This document shows, in pieces, positions 35,374-44,923 of a stretch of 64,000 bases of DNA. The notes below the pieces were generated by a model. The model was given only the letters and a program-made list of their open reading frames with translations. It made no database searches and was not told where the DNA came from. The stretch is from Paraburkholderia sartisoli (GTDB lineage: Bacteria; Pseudomonadota; Gammaproteobacteria; Burkholderiales; Burkholderiaceae): NCBI RefSeq assembly GCF_900107685.1, contig NZ_FNRQ01000005.1:124001-188000 (forward strand), read 5' to 3'. Made by a program: the position numbers and the translations under genes. Each line of letters begins with the position of its first letter. Positions within the stretch are counted from its first letter, which is position 1.

Positions 35374-37341
35374 ATGACCGAGCCGCTGATCCCCGCCACG
35401 CTCGCCTTTCGCGACAACGGCGCACCATTCTCTCGTCAATACGACGACATTTATCACAGCGCAGTCGGCGGTCTCGCCCAGGCCGAATATGTGTTTTTGC
35501 AGGGCAACAATCTGCCCGCGCGCTGGCAGGAAAGACGCGTTTTCACGGTGCTGGAAACCGGCTTCGGCATGGGCATCAACTTCCTGATGACGTGGGCCGC
35601 CTGGCGCGCCGACCCATTACGTTGCGAGCGGCTGCATTTCGTTTCGACGGAAAAACACCCTTTTTCAAGGGACGATCTGCATCGTGCGTATGACGCGACG
35701 ATTTCCGATCCGTCGATCGCTGCGCTTGCGCGCACCCTTGCCGATGCGTGGCCACTCCTGGTTCCGGGTACTCACCGGCTCGAATTCGACGGGGGTCGCG
35801 TCACGCTGACGCTTGTCTTCGGCGATGCGGGCACCACGCTTTCATCGCTCTGGTTGCGTGCCGACGCGTTTTACCTCGATGGTTTCGCGCCCGCGAAAAA
35901 CCCCGATCTCTGGACGCCGCAACTCTTCAGGCAACTCGCGCGTCTTGCCGGCGACGACGCGACGTTCGCCACATACACCAGTTCCGGCGATGTGAAACGT
36001 GCGCTGATACAGACCGGGTTCGAGTATCGCAAGGTCGACGGATTTGGCTGGAAGCGGGCGATGCTGGTCGGACGTTTTGCGCCGCGCTGGCGCGTGCGCC
36101 GACACGATCCGCCGATGCCGCTTGCTGTCGCCGAACGTCGCGCGGTGGTGATCGGCACCGGTCTCGCGGGTTGCGCGGTGATCGAGCGGCTCACCGCGCG
36201 CGGCTGGCACGTGAGTTCGCTCGAACGACACGATGGCATCGCGCGTGAGGCGTCCGGCAATCCCGCAGGCGTGTTCCATCCGATGCTTTCGCGCGACGAC
36301 AGCGTCGCGTCACGCATCACGCGTGCAGGCTTTCTTTATGCATTGCAGCGATGGGCGGTACTCGCGGATGCAGGCCATCCGCTCGCGCGCGGCACTTCAG
36401 GGCTTCTCCAGCTTGCAGGCAACGACGACGAAGCACGCGCGATGTCGGCATCGCTTGCTTCGTTTGCGTGGCCGTCGGGGTACGTCACACCGGTGTCCCG
36501 CGACGAAGCACGACGGCTCGCGAACATGGATGTGGCGAACGGCGGCTGGTTCTTCCCCGAAGGTGGCTGGATCGATCCCGCGACGCTGTGCGCGGCGCAA
36601 TGCGCGGCCGCGGGTTCGCTGCTTGACCGGCGCTTTGGCGTCAACGTCGCGCGTATCGAACGGGACGGCGATCAGTGGAACGTATTCGATGACAGCGGGC
36701 AGATCGTGGAACGGGCGCCGGTTGTCATTGTTGCGAACGCGCATGATGCCGCTCGCATTGCCGGGCTGCGCTACGCGACGACACGCAGCGTGCGTGGCCA
36801 GTTGACCGTGTTGCCGGCGGATACGGTGCCGGGTCTGCAACTGCCCGTGATCGGCGAGGGTTATGCGGTTCCGCTCGCGAGCGGCCTCACGCTGACCGGT
36901 GCAACCTACGACCTCGACGATCCCGATGCCTCGTTGCGCGCAAACGGACACGCCGAAAATCTGGCGCACCTCGCGCAGATGCTGCCCGGACTCCATCACG
37001 CAATCGATCCGCTCAAGGCTGAAGCGCTCGATGGTCGCGTCGCGTTTCGATGTGTGGCGCCGGACCGCATGCCGATGATTGGCATGCTTGCCGACGAAGC
37101 AGAAGCCACAAGCGAAGCCGACCGTCTTCGTGGAGCATGGCCGCTTGATCTGCCGCGCTCGCCGGGTCTCTTCGGCGCGTTCGCGTATGGCTCGCGTGGA
37201 CTGGTGTGGGCTGCGCTGGGCGCGGAGCTGATCGCATCCCAGATCGAAGGCGAGCCGTGGCCAATCGAACGCGATCTCGCCGAATCCATCGATCCCGCGC
37301 GTTTTCTGCTTCGTGCATTGCGGCAAGGAACGGTTCGATAG
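35374..37341 (+). CDS. mnmC: tRNA 5-methylaminomethyl-2-thiouridine biosynthesis bifunctional protein
   Basis: Makes the last two modifications of mnm5s2U at the wobble base of several tRNAs, 655 residues. The N-terminal half is the methyltransferase (FTVLETGFGMGINFL, then YLDGFAPAKNPDLW). The C-terminal half is the FAD oxidase, beginning with the dinucleotide fold VVIGTGLAGCAVIERL near residue 250, with ASGNPAGVFHPMLSRD typical of MnmC. The start is the ATG at 35374 (MTEPLIPATLAFRD). It is a stand-alone gene immediately left of the first DnaA-box cluster. Confidence 0.93.
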   Translation: MTEPLIPATLAFRDNGAPFSRQYDDIYHSAVGGLAQAEYVFLQGNNLPARWQERRVFTVLETGFGMGINFLMTWAAWRADPLRCERLHFVSTEKHPFSRDDLHRAYDATISDPSIAALARTLADAWPLLVPGTHRLEFDGGRVTLTLVFGDAGTTLSSLWLRADAFYLDGFAPAKNPDLWTPQLFRQLARLAGDDATFATYTSSGDVKRALIQTGFEYRKVDGFGWKRAMLVGRFAPRWRVRRHDPPMPLAVAERRAVVIGTGLAGCAVIERLTARGWHVSSLERHDGIAREASGNPAGVFHPMLSRDDSVASRITRAGFLYALQRWAVLADAGHPLARGTSGLLQLAGNDDEARAMSASLASFAWPSGYVTPVSRDEARRLANMDVANGGWFFPEGGWIDPATLCAAQCAAAGSLLDRRFGVNVARIERDGDQWNVFDDSGQIVERAPVVIVANAHDAARIAGLRYATTRSVRGQLTVLPADTVPGLQLPVIGEGYAVPLASGLTLTGATYDLDDPDASLRANGHAENLAHLAQMLPGLHHAIDPLKAEALDGRVAFRCVAPDRMPMIGMLADEAEATSEADRLRGAWPLDLPRSPGLFGAFAYGSRGLVWAALGAELIASQIEGEPWPIERDLAESIDPARFLLRALRQGTVR

Positions 37342-37354
37342 CGCGATCGCGCGA

Positions 37355-37620
37355 AAAAGTTATCCACGCCTGTCTGTGGATAACCGTGAGAAAAGCGGCA
37401 TCAACTCGTGTGGACCCGATGTGGACGTAAACGGGACAACTTTCGCGTCGCGTCTTCGCGGGAAAAGTTGTTCATCGAAGCCCGCGAGACCCACACATGC
37501 TGTGCGTGCGGTTATGCGCTTTCTAACGTGATGATCTGCTTCGGTAAACACCGGTTATCCACAGAAACGCGATGTCCTTGTTAACTGTTACTACGTATAC
37601 ATACAGGTAAACATATAAAC
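37355..37620. other. Left DnaA-box cluster with AT-rich module (possible half of oriC)
   Basis: Perfect DnaA boxes are at 37375-37383 (TGTGGATAA, reverse) and 37555-37563 (TTATCCACA, forward), with a one-mismatch box TTATCCACG at 37360-37368. Thirteen bases after the 37555 box an AT-rich segment begins at 37577 (CTTGTTAACT, TACTACGTAT, GTAAACAT) and ends at 37614. The same box-spacer-segment order recurs in reverse at 40724-40781. The region holds no gene. Confidence 0.65.
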
Positions 37621-38213
37621 AAAGAGGCGTGGCCGCTCGCACTGGATCAAACCCGAAACCACAAAACCGGAAACCCCTGCCTCGACGCAAAAGCGCTTCC
37701 CTGAAATTCGCATCGTTTCTATCAATGGGCTTCACCCCGAAATGCCTCGCGCCATACGCGCCGAAGCCTTCAAAAAGGTCGTTTTTCCCTGCCTCGACGA
37801 AATTGGGGTACGTTTTACTGCTTTACCTTCTCATCAGGGCCTTTTCGGTCGACCCGGAAAAACCTGTGGCACAATCGCCGTTCTTCATGCGCACGCCTCG
37901 TTTCATCCAGGGTGCGCATTCACGGAACGGTTGCCGGTCAATAACAATCTGATTCACAGGTCGACGGCGTTCGTACACATGTATTTGGCAAGCTGCCGGA
38001 ATGCACACGCGGGCTTCGCCGTCCGCGGTCAATCGGTCTTCGCGCAACCGTCTCAGTTTTCACCCGATCGACAATCTGCAACGCCCGTCGGCGCAGCGCC
38101 ACATCGACGACGAACGCGATAGCGACGACGAATGCAAGCCGCGTTCACTCCGTCACCGGTCCGTCCGCCGGTTTTCGCCGCATGGCCGTTGCAGCAAAGG
38201 AGAAGCCCCCACG
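37621..38213. other. Intergenic region before the antiporter gene
   Basis: About 590 bases with no convincing gene. An open frame at 37742-38122 has no family resemblance or ribosome-binding site and is probably chance. The region is less GC-rich than the surroundings and continues the left origin-like cluster. A GGAGAAG site just before 38214 belongs to the next gene. Confidence 0.4.
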
Positions 38214-39413
38214 ATGAAGTCGGCGTTTTCATTTTTTCCAGCCCTGCCGCTCGCCCCCGACGCGATCTTCTGGGCCGGTCTCGCGCTGCTCGCGGCCGGT
38301 CTGTGTGGAGAACTCTGTTATCGCGCATGGCGCCTGCCGCGCATCTCCGGCTATGCCGTGATCGGCTTGATTGCCGGATCGGCTGGCTTCGGCGTGATCG
38401 ATGCCAGTTCCGGCGCGGCGCGCCCGCTGCTCGACGTCGCGCTTGGTCTGTTGCTGTTCGAGCTCGGCAGCCGTCTCGACCTGCGCTGGATTCGCCGCAA
38501 CCCGTGGCTGATTCTCTCGAGCATCGCCGAATCGACGCTCACGTTCGCACTCGTCCTCGCCGTGCTGCTGTTCCTCAAGGTGCCGACGATGGTCGCGATG
38601 GTGCTGGCCGCGATCGCGATGGCCACGTCGCCCGCGATGGTGATCCAGCTGAAAACCGAGCTGCGTGCCGAGGGGCAGGTGACGCAGCGACTGATGACGT
38701 TGACCGCGCTCAACAGCATGTACGCGGTGGTGATCGAAAAGCTCGCGTCGAGCTGGCTGCATCAGGAGGTGTACGGCAACGCGCTCGCCACGATCCTGCA
38801 ACCGCTTTATCTGCTGATCGGCTCGTTCGTTCTGGCGTTCGCGCTCGCGCGCGCGTGCAATTTCTTCTATCGACGCATGAACATGCAGGACGAACATTCG
38901 TTCGTCGCGCTGTTCGGTCTGGTGCTGCTCGCCATCGCGATCGCGCATCTGTTCAAGCTGTCGACGATCCTGAGCCTGCTGGCCGCCGGCATCATCGTGA
39001 AGAATCTGGAGGCGCGGCCGCAATTGTGGCCGCAGCATTTCGGCACGGCCGGGTGGCTCCTGACCGTGATCCTGTTCGTGCTGACATTGACGTCGTTCGA
39101 GTGGAAAGACATCGCGCTCGGCGGGGTGGCGGCACTGGGCCTGATTGTTGCGCGCCTGATCGGCAAGCTGGTCGGCGTGCTCGTGTTCGCGAAGCCGAGC
39201 GGCCTGAACTGGAAGCAGGGCATCGCACTCGGGCTGTCGCTTTCGCCGATGTCCGCGCTTGCGTATCTGCTTGTCAACGATACCTACGACCTGTATCCGA
39301 ATTTCGATCCGCAACTGCGCGCCGTCGTGATGTGTTCGATTGTCGTGCTGCAGCTTGTCGGGCCGTGGCTCGTCTATCGCAGCCTCGCGCTGGTGGGAGA
39401 ACGCCGCGAGTAG
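38214..39413 (+). CDS. Cation:proton antiporter, CPA2 family
   Basis: Inner-membrane monovalent cation/proton antiporter, 399 residues with about 12 hydrophobic segments. The pattern fits the Na_H_Exchanger (CPA2/KefB-like) fold: ISGYAVIGLIAGSAGFG, LLLFELGSRLDLRWI, ATSPAMVIQLKTELRAEG and LSLLAAGIIVKNLE. It lacks a C-terminal TrkA_N nucleotide-binding domain, so it is not KefB/KefC itself. A GGAGAAG site precedes the ATG. It sits between the two mirror-image DnaA-box clusters. Confidence 0.8.
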   Translation: MKSAFSFFPALPLAPDAIFWAGLALLAAGLCGELCYRAWRLPRISGYAVIGLIAGSAGFGVIDASSGAARPLLDVALGLLLFELGSRLDLRWIRRNPWLILSSIAESTLTFALVLAVLLFLKVPTMVAMVLAAIAMATSPAMVIQLKTELRAEGQVTQRLMTLTALNSMYAVVIEKLASSWLHQEVYGNALATILQPLYLLIGSFVLAFALARACNFFYRRMNMQDEHSFVALFGLVLLAIAIAHLFKLSTILSLLAAGIIVKNLEARPQLWPQHFGTAGWLLTVILFVLTLTSFEWKDIALGGVAALGLIVARLIGKLVGVLVFAKPSGLNWKQGIALGLSLSPMSALAYLLVNDTYDLYPNFDPQLRAVVMCSIVVLQLVGPWLVYRSLALVGERRE

Positions 39414-39506
39414 CCGTTCGCGCGAAGCAAACCTGAATTCACAACGATTGCGGCCGGCCGGTGCTTCGGCGCCTGGCGGGTCCAGTCAGCCAATCCAAGG
39501 GACGTC

Positions 39507-40622
39507 ATGTCACTCGAACCCTTTGTCGACTCGAAACCGTTCACCTTCGGGATCGAGCTCGAAATGCAGATCGTCAATACCCATGACTATGATCTGACCA
39601 AAGCCGGCAGCGATCTTCTCCGTCTCATCAAGGACGAGCCGATTCCCGGCAACATCACGCCGGAAATCACCGAGAGCATGATCGAGCTGTCGACGGGCAT
39701 CTGCTCGACGCACGAGCAGGCCGTGACCGATCTGCACACGATTCGCGATACGCTCGTCGCCGCGGCCGACCGGCTGAACGTCGGGCTGTGTGGCGGCGGC
39801 ACGCATGCGTTCCAGCAGTGGAGCGACCGGCAGATCGTCGATACGCCGCGCTTTCAGTACCTGTCCGAACTGTACGGTTACCTGGCGAAGCAGTTCACCG
39901 TGTTCGGCCAGCACGTACACATCGGTTGCCCGGATCCGGACAGCGCGCTGTTCCTGCTGCATTCGATGTCGCGCTTCATTCCGCATTTCATCGCGCTGTC
40001 GGCTTCGTCGCCGTTTGTGCAGGGTGTCGATACCGGCTTTCATTCCGCGCGCCTGAATTCGGTGTTCGCGTTTCCGCTGTCGGGCCGCGCACCGTTCGTG
40101 CTGACGTGGGACAGCTTCGAGGAGTATTTTTCGAAGATGGTTCACACGGGCGTCGTGAACAGCATGAAGGATTTCTACTGGGACATCCGGCCGAAGCCGG
40201 GTTTCGGCACGATCGAGGTACGCGTGATGGATACGCCGATGTCCGTCGACCGGGCCGCGGCGATTGCCTGCTACATCCAGACGCTCGCGCGTCATCTGCT
40301 GCTCGACAAACCGTTGATCCCGAAAGAAGACGATTACCTCGTCTACACGTTCAACCGGTTCGAGGCTTGCCGCTTCGGACTGGCCGGCACCTGCATCGAT
40401 CCGCAGACGGGCGAGCGCCGGACGATTTCCGAGGACATTCTCGCCACGCTCGATCGCATCGCGCCGCACGGGGATGCACTGGGGTCCGGCAAGGCGCTGG
40501 ACCAGGTCGGCGCGATCGCGCGCGGTCAGGTCAACGATGCGACATGGCTGCGCAGCGTGTTTTCGGAAGAAAAATCGCTCCATGAAACCGTGCGGCAACA
40601 ATGTCTGCAATGGCGGGCGTGA
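39507..40622 (+). CDS. ybdK: Carboxylate-amine ligase, YbdK family
   Basis: A 371-residue GCS2-family ligase with weak gamma-glutamyl-cysteine ligase activity in E. coli YbdK (372 residues). Visible motifs are [13 protein letters not shown] at the start, [23 protein letters not shown] and [12 protein letters not shown]. The window also has a true gshA, so this gene's physiological substrate is probably different. It lies 93 bases after the antiporter and ends in a strong terminator. Confidence 0.9.
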   Translation: MSLEPFVDSKPFTFGIELEMQIVNTHDYDLTKAGSDLLRLIKDEPIPGNITPEITESMIELSTGICSTHEQAVTDLHTIRDTLVAAADRLNVGLCGGGTHAFQQWSDRQIVDTPRFQYLSELYGYLAKQFTVFGQHVHIGCPDPDSALFLLHSMSRFIPHFIALSASSPFVQGVDTGFHSARLNSVFAFPLSGRAPFVLTWDSFEEYFSKMVHTGVVNSMKDFYWDIRPKPGFGTIEVRVMDTPMSVDRAAAIACYIQTLARHLLLDKPLIPKEDDYLVYTFNRFEACRFGLAGTCIDPQTGERRTISEDILATLDRIAPHGDALGSGKALDQVGAIARGQVNDATWLRSVFSEEKSLHETVRQQCLQWRA

Positions 40623-40657
40623 TTTTCTGCCCGCAGCCTGTTGCCGTTGTCTGACAG

Positions 40658-40682
40658 AACCCGCTTTTCGCGGGTTTTTTTT
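40658..40682 (+). terminator. Rho-independent terminator after ybdK
   Basis: ACCCGC pairs with GCGGGT across a TTTTC loop, followed by eight T. It lies 36 bases past the ybdK stop. Confidence 0.85.
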
Positions 40683-40723
40683 CGGCTTTCATTTTCCAGC
40701 CAGGGCTTCCTGAGGTTTATTCA

Positions 40724-40970
40724 ATGTTTACGTATACATACGTAGTAATAGTTAACAAGCATGGGCTTCATCTGTGGACAACGAAGGAATTCCCTGCAAA
40801 GTCAATGAATTGCGTAAACCACAACCCTGCGGATCCAATGGGTGTCTTCACCGGGAAGTGCGGATAACTTCATCTGACCTGGCAACCCTGGTGCCGGTTA
40901 TCAAGAATCCATGCACACCCATTTCATGGGATATCCCGGGGTTATCCACAGCACGCGCTGGATAACTTAG
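40724..40970. other. Right DnaA-box cluster with AT-rich module (possible half of oriC)
   Basis: The AT-rich segment at 40724-40759 is the inverted counterpart of 37577-37614. Thirteen bases further out is a DnaA-like box TGTGGACAA (40773-40781, reverse of TTGTCCACA). Further boxes are TGCGGATAA at 40859-40867, the perfect TTATCCACA at 40942-40950, and a partial GGATAA just after it. No gene is present. Confidence 0.65.
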
Positions 40971-41244
40971 CTGTACGATTGGCCGCACTCGCATAGAATG
41001 TCGGTTTTAACGCTGTGACGGGTCGCGTCGCCCTGTTCGAAAAACTACGGCTGACGGTACACAGCGAAATGAGAGAGCATTGCTGCACAACCCGCCGGAA
41101 CAGGCGGGCAAAGCAGAATATTTTTGAGATAGTTAGAATCGGCCCGGCTTTCCCGGACGGGACCGTCCCCACACAGGCTGCCGGCGTGTTTGCCGCCGAA
41201 GGCCAACCACGCGGCAGCATGCTGTCATTAACGAACGAAAGATT
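40971..41244. other. Intergenic leader region before the MarR-type gene
   Basis: These 274 bases contain no gene. A hairpin CCCGCC/GGCGGG lies at 41091-41108, with a T run about 14 bases beyond it, too far for a standard terminator. A possible -10, TAGAAT, is at 40994-40999 but lacks a good -35. Confidence 0.35.
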
Positions 41245-41883
41245 ATGAGCGAAGGCGTCTACGGAGAGCAGGCAACCGGTCGGGTGACCCACACCTTGTT
41301 GCGACTGAGCACGGCCATGCGAAGCCAGGCATGGGAATGGGCGGAAGGTGCGGGCCTCACGCCGACCCAGGGTGAAATTCTCGTCTTGCTGATGCAGCGC
41401 AAGGGTCCGATGCGTCTCGGCGAGATCGCGCGCGAAACGGCGTTGACCGCGGCCACCACCAGCGACGCGGTCAGCACGCTCGAAGGCAAGGGTCTCGTCG
41501 AAAAGCGCCGTGCGCTCGACGACGGCCGAGCCCTCGCGGTGCGCCTGACGGCACGTGGCCGGACGGCGGCAAAGCGCGCGGCGCAATGGCCTGACTTTCT
41601 GTCGAAGGCCGTCGGCACGCTGAAGGACGACGAGCAGGCCGTGTTCTATCGCACGCTGCTGAAGACGATCCATCAGCTCGAAGCGCAGGAAACGATTCCT
41701 CCGCATCGCATGTGCCTGTCGTGTACGCATTTCGTTCCGAGCAGGAATCCGAAGAAGACGCCGCATTACTGCGCGCTGCTCGAGCTGAAAATGTCGGATA
41801 CGAATGTGCGTCTGGACTGTTCAGTCCACGAAACCGCCGACGTGGCGACACAGAAGAAAATCTGGAAAATCTTCGCGCAGTAA
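41245..41883 (+). CDS. MarR-family regulator with a C-terminal four-cysteine domain
   Basis: A 212-residue protein. The first 145 residues form a winged-helix MarR domain (LTPTQGEILVLLMQ, LGEIARETALTAATTSDAVSTLEGKGLV, wing ALDDGRALAVRLTARGR). A tail of about 60 residues carries cysteines C157, C160, C176 and C192 in the spacing CX2CX15CX15C (MCLSCTHFVP, HYCALLELK, RLDCSVHE). This could bind zinc or an iron-sulfur cluster, or act as a thiol switch. Standard MarR proteins of about 145 residues lack it. The gene stands alone, and the two genes downstream may or may not be its targets. Confidence 0.82.
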   Translation: MSEGVYGEQATGRVTHTLLRLSTAMRSQAWEWAEGAGLTPTQGEILVLLMQRKGPMRLGEIARETALTAATTSDAVSTLEGKGLVEKRRALDDGRALAVRLTARGRTAAKRAAQWPDFLSKAVGTLKDDEQAVFYRTLLKTIHQLEAQETIPPHRMCLSCTHFVPSRNPKKTPHYCALLELKMSDTNVRLDCSVHETADVATQKKIWKIFAQ

Positions 41884-42042
41884 GCGCGAATCCGCCGTGC
41901 CGCCCGGCGGGCTGGTGGGGAACGCGCCGGTGTCGGGCGTCGTTGTCCCTTGCGAACCGACTCGCGGCACGGCAGCGACGCCCGGCGATGCACGGGCGAC
42001 GGGTCGTCTTCTTCGGGTCTATTTCGGGAACAGGAACTGCCG

Positions 42043-42759
42043 ATGAATCACGAAGTTCTGGCCATTCGCCACGTGCACTTCGAAGATCTGGGCAGCCTCG
42101 AACTCGTGCTCGGCGAGCGCGGGCGTCCGGTGCGCTATCTCGATGTCGGCCGTGGACGCATCGAGGCGCCTGATCCGGTGGCGCCTTCGCTGATGGTTAT
42201 CCTCGGCGGCCCGATCAACGCGTGCGACGACGCGCATTACCCGACGCTGGTTCCGCTTGTATCGATGATCGAACGGCGCATCGCCGCCGGTCTGCCGACG
42301 CTCGGCATCTGCCTTGGCGCGCAACTGATCGCGCGCGTGCTCGGTGCGCGGGTCTATGCGGGCACCCGGCCCGAGATCGGCTGGGCGCCGCTTGCGCTCA
42401 CCGACGCCGGCCGCGCGTCGCCGGTGCGTCACCTGGACGGCGCGCAAACATCGATGTTCCACTGGCACGGCGATACCTTCGATCTTCCCACCGGCGCCAC
42501 GCGTCTCGCTTCCACGCCTGACTGCGAAAACCAGGCGTTCGCGTGGGGCGGGCATGTGCTCGGCCTGCAATGTCATCCGGAAATTCGCGCCGACCGCTTC
42601 GAGCCATGGCTCATCGGCAATGCGTCGGAAATCGGCGGAACCGACGGCGTGGACGTGTTGCAGCTGCGCGCGGATACAGCCCGTTTTGGCCCGCGTCTTG
42701 AGGAAGCATCCCAGGCGATGTTCAACGAATGGCTCGACCAGGTGGAGGCGAAGCCATGA
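42043..42759 (+). CDS. Class I glutamine amidotransferase-like protein
   Basis: A 238-residue stand-alone GATase1 domain. The nucleophile cysteine is in TLGICLGAQLIARVLGA, and the histidine/glutamate pair is in LGLQCHPEIRAD. The FHWHGDTFDLP segment is typical of the GuaA-like group often annotated as GMP synthase glutamine amidotransferase; no synthetase domain or partner is present, so that name would be too specific. Its stop overlaps the next start as ATGA. Confidence 0.82.
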   Translation: MNHEVLAIRHVHFEDLGSLELVLGERGRPVRYLDVGRGRIEAPDPVAPSLMVILGGPINACDDAHYPTLVPLVSMIERRIAAGLPTLGICLGAQLIARVLGARVYAGTRPEIGWAPLALTDAGRASPVRHLDGAQTSMFHWHGDTFDLPTGATRLASTPDCENQAFAWGGHVLGLQCHPEIRADRFEPWLIGNASEIGGTDGVDVLQLRADTARFGPRLEEASQAMFNEWLDQVEAKP

Positions 42760-43481
42760 GCGGTGTCGTGTTTCGCGTCGATGCCGTGTTGACGGGCGTT
42801 GTCGCGCCGCTGGGTGACCATGGCAAAGAGAGCGCGATCGGCAAGAAGCCGGTCGGACATCGCGTGTGGCTTGGCGAAACGGGTCTCGACGGCGACGAAC
42901 AGGCCGAACGCAAACATCACGGCGGCCCCGAAAAGGCGATGCTTCACTACGCGTTCGATCATTACGACGCGTGGCGCAACGAATGGCCGGCAACGCCCGC
43001 CGGTCGCACGCTGCTCGACGCGTGCGGTGCGTTCGGCGAAAACATCAGCACGCTCGGCATGACGGAATCGACGGTATGCGTCGGCGACGTGTACCGGATC
43101 GGCGGCGCGCTCGTGCAGGTGTCGCAGCCACGCAATCCGTGCTGGAAACTGAACCTGCGTTTTTCGCGCGAGGACATGTCGCGCCGGGTTCAGGACACGC
43201 GTCGCACGGGCTGGTATTACCGCGTGCTCGAAGCAGGGGAAATGGGCGCCGGCGACACCATCGAACGGCTTGCGCGCCCGCATCCCGAATGGACCGTCGG
43301 ACGGTTGCTGCGCGTGCTGTACGTCGACCGCGACGACCGCGCCGCACTCGAAGGCATGGCGAATCTCGACACGCTGACGGCTTCCTGGCGCGCGACCGCC
43401 ACGAAGCGGCTCGCGAGCGGCACGATCGAGTCGTGGTCGAGCCGTCTCGACACACCGTCGGGCCAGACGCACGACGCCTGA
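42756..43481 (+). CDS. MOSC-domain protein (YiiM-like)
   Basis: A 241-residue protein with a MOSC domain, a sulfur-carrier fold related to the molybdenum-cofactor sulfurase C-terminus. Visible features are HHGGPEKAMLHYAFDHYD, FGENISTLGM, VGDVYRIGGALVQVSQPRNPCWKL (with the conserved cysteine in RNPCWK) and a C-terminal 3-alpha helical part. E. coli YiiM is linked to N-hydroxylated base resistance. The ATGA overlap couples it to the amidotransferase gene. Confidence 0.82.
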   Translation: MSGVVFRVDAVLTGVVAPLGDHGKESAIGKKPVGHRVWLGETGLDGDEQAERKHHGGPEKAMLHYAFDHYDAWRNEWPATPAGRTLLDACGAFGENISTLGMTESTVCVGDVYRIGGALVQVSQPRNPCWKLNLRFSREDMSRRVQDTRRTGWYYRVLEAGEMGAGDTIERLARPHPEWTVGRLLRVLYVDRDDRAALEGMANLDTLTASWRATATKRLASGTIESWSSRLDTPSGQTHDA

Positions 43482-43595
43482 CGTCACGGCGGCGGCCGGG
43501 TTTCAGTCCGCTTTCTGCGCGCGTGGCGCGTGCTCTGCAGCGAAAGAGACGCAGTGCTATCCTCGATCGCTCTTTGTCCTCTCTCGCGAGAACCC

Positions 43596-44708
43596 ATGAG
43601 TGCGCTCTTCTCTCCGCTCACGCTGCGTGGCGTGACGCTTCGCAACCGCATTGTCGTGTCCCCGATGTGCCAGTATTCCGCCGAACGCGGCGAGGCCAGC
43701 GAGTGGCACATGATCCATCTGGGTCACCTCGCGCTGTCCGGCGCCGGGCTCCTGTGCATTGAAGCGACCGCGGTCGAACCGGACGGTCGCATCACGCCCG
43801 CCGATCTTGGACTGTGGGACGACGCCACCGAAGCCGCGCTCAAGCCCGTGCTCGCCGCGATCCGCAAGCACTCGCATGTGCCCGTCGCGATGCAGCTCTC
43901 GCACGCCGGCCGCAAGGCATCGAGCCATGTGCCCTGGGCCGGCGGCCAGCTGATTCCGGTGGCCGGGGGCGGCTGGCTGCCGCATGCGCCTTCCGCGTTA
44001 CCGCACAAGGCCGGCGAAGCGCCGCCGCTTGCGCTCGACAACGCGGGGCTCAACCGGATTCGCGAAGCGTTTGCCGCTTCGGCGCGTCGTGCGGCGCGGC
44101 TCGGTATCGATGCCCTCGAAGTCCACGCGGCACATGGCTATCTGCTGCACCAGTTTCTCTCGCCGATCGCGAACCAGCGCACCGATGAATACGGCGGCTC
44201 GCGCGAGAACCGCTGGCGTTTTCCGCTGGAGATCCTCGACATCGTGCGGGCTGCGTTTCCCGCCGACAAACCGGTCGGCGTGCGCGTATCGGCGACCGAC
44301 TGGGTTGAAGGCGGCATCACGCTCGAAGACACCATCGCGTTCGCGCACGAACTGAAAAAGCGGGGTTGCGACTGGATCGACGTGTCGTCGGGCGGCGTGT
44401 CGCCGCTGCAGAAGATTCCGCTGGAGCCGGGCTATCAGGTGCCGTTCGCGCGGGCCGTGAAGAAAGCGACGGGCCTGACGACGATCGCGGTCGGCCTGAT
44501 TACCGATGCCCAGCATGCCAGCGAACTCGTCGAAGCGGGCGACGCCGATCTCGTCGCGATGGCGCGTGCGATGCTCTACGACCCGCGCTGGCCGTGGCAC
44601 GCGGCCGCGCAACTCGGCGCGAGCGTCGAGGCGCCGCCGCAATACTGGCGCTCGCAACCGCGCGACCAGAAGGCGCTCTTCGGCGAGACGACGCTCGGGC
44701 AGCGCTGA
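43596..44708 (+). CDS. NADH:flavin oxidoreductase, old yellow enzyme family (XenA/YqjM type)
   Basis: An FMN-dependent ene-reductase of 370 residues. The catalytic-pocket cysteine C25 in VSPMCQYSAE and the motif EVHAAHGYLLHQFLSP identify the thermophilic-like (YqjM/XenA) subgroup. It reduces activated double bonds and often xenobiotic nitro compounds; the natural substrate is unknown. The start at 43596 gives the usual N-terminus (SALFSPLTLRGVTLRNRIVV). It is a single gene. Confidence 0.88.
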   Translation: MSALFSPLTLRGVTLRNRIVVSPMCQYSAERGEASEWHMIHLGHLALSGAGLLCIEATAVEPDGRITPADLGLWDDATEAALKPVLAAIRKHSHVPVAMQLSHAGRKASSHVPWAGGQLIPVAGGGWLPHAPSALPHKAGEAPPLALDNAGLNRIREAFAASARRAARLGIDALEVHAAHGYLLHQFLSPIANQRTDEYGGSRENRWRFPLEILDIVRAAFPADKPVGVRVSATDWVEGGITLEDTIAFAHELKKRGCDWIDVSSGGVSPLQKIPLEPGYQVPFARAVKKATGLTTIAVGLITDAQHASELVEAGDADLVAMARAMLYDPRWPWHAAAQLGASVEAPPQYWRSQPRDQKALFGETTLGQR

Positions 44709-44923
44709 CCTGCAACGAAGATGAAGGGCGGCGGAAGCTTTTTGGCGGTTGAACGAAGCCGTCTCTAACGTGTACGATGCCGGGTGTGGCGCATGGGCGT
44801 CGCAGGGCTACGCGGCGCCGGTATGGCGCCGCGTTTGCTATCCACGCCAGAAAAACCGGCAGATTCCCCGCTTCACGCGAGTGATTGCATGTTCACCTTC
44901 AGTTCTTCACAAGGATTCATTCA

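Noticed and set aside
37742..38122. 126-codon frame in the gap before the antiporter gene
   Set aside because: No ribosome-binding site, no recognisable domain, and it lies in origin-like non-coding DNA.
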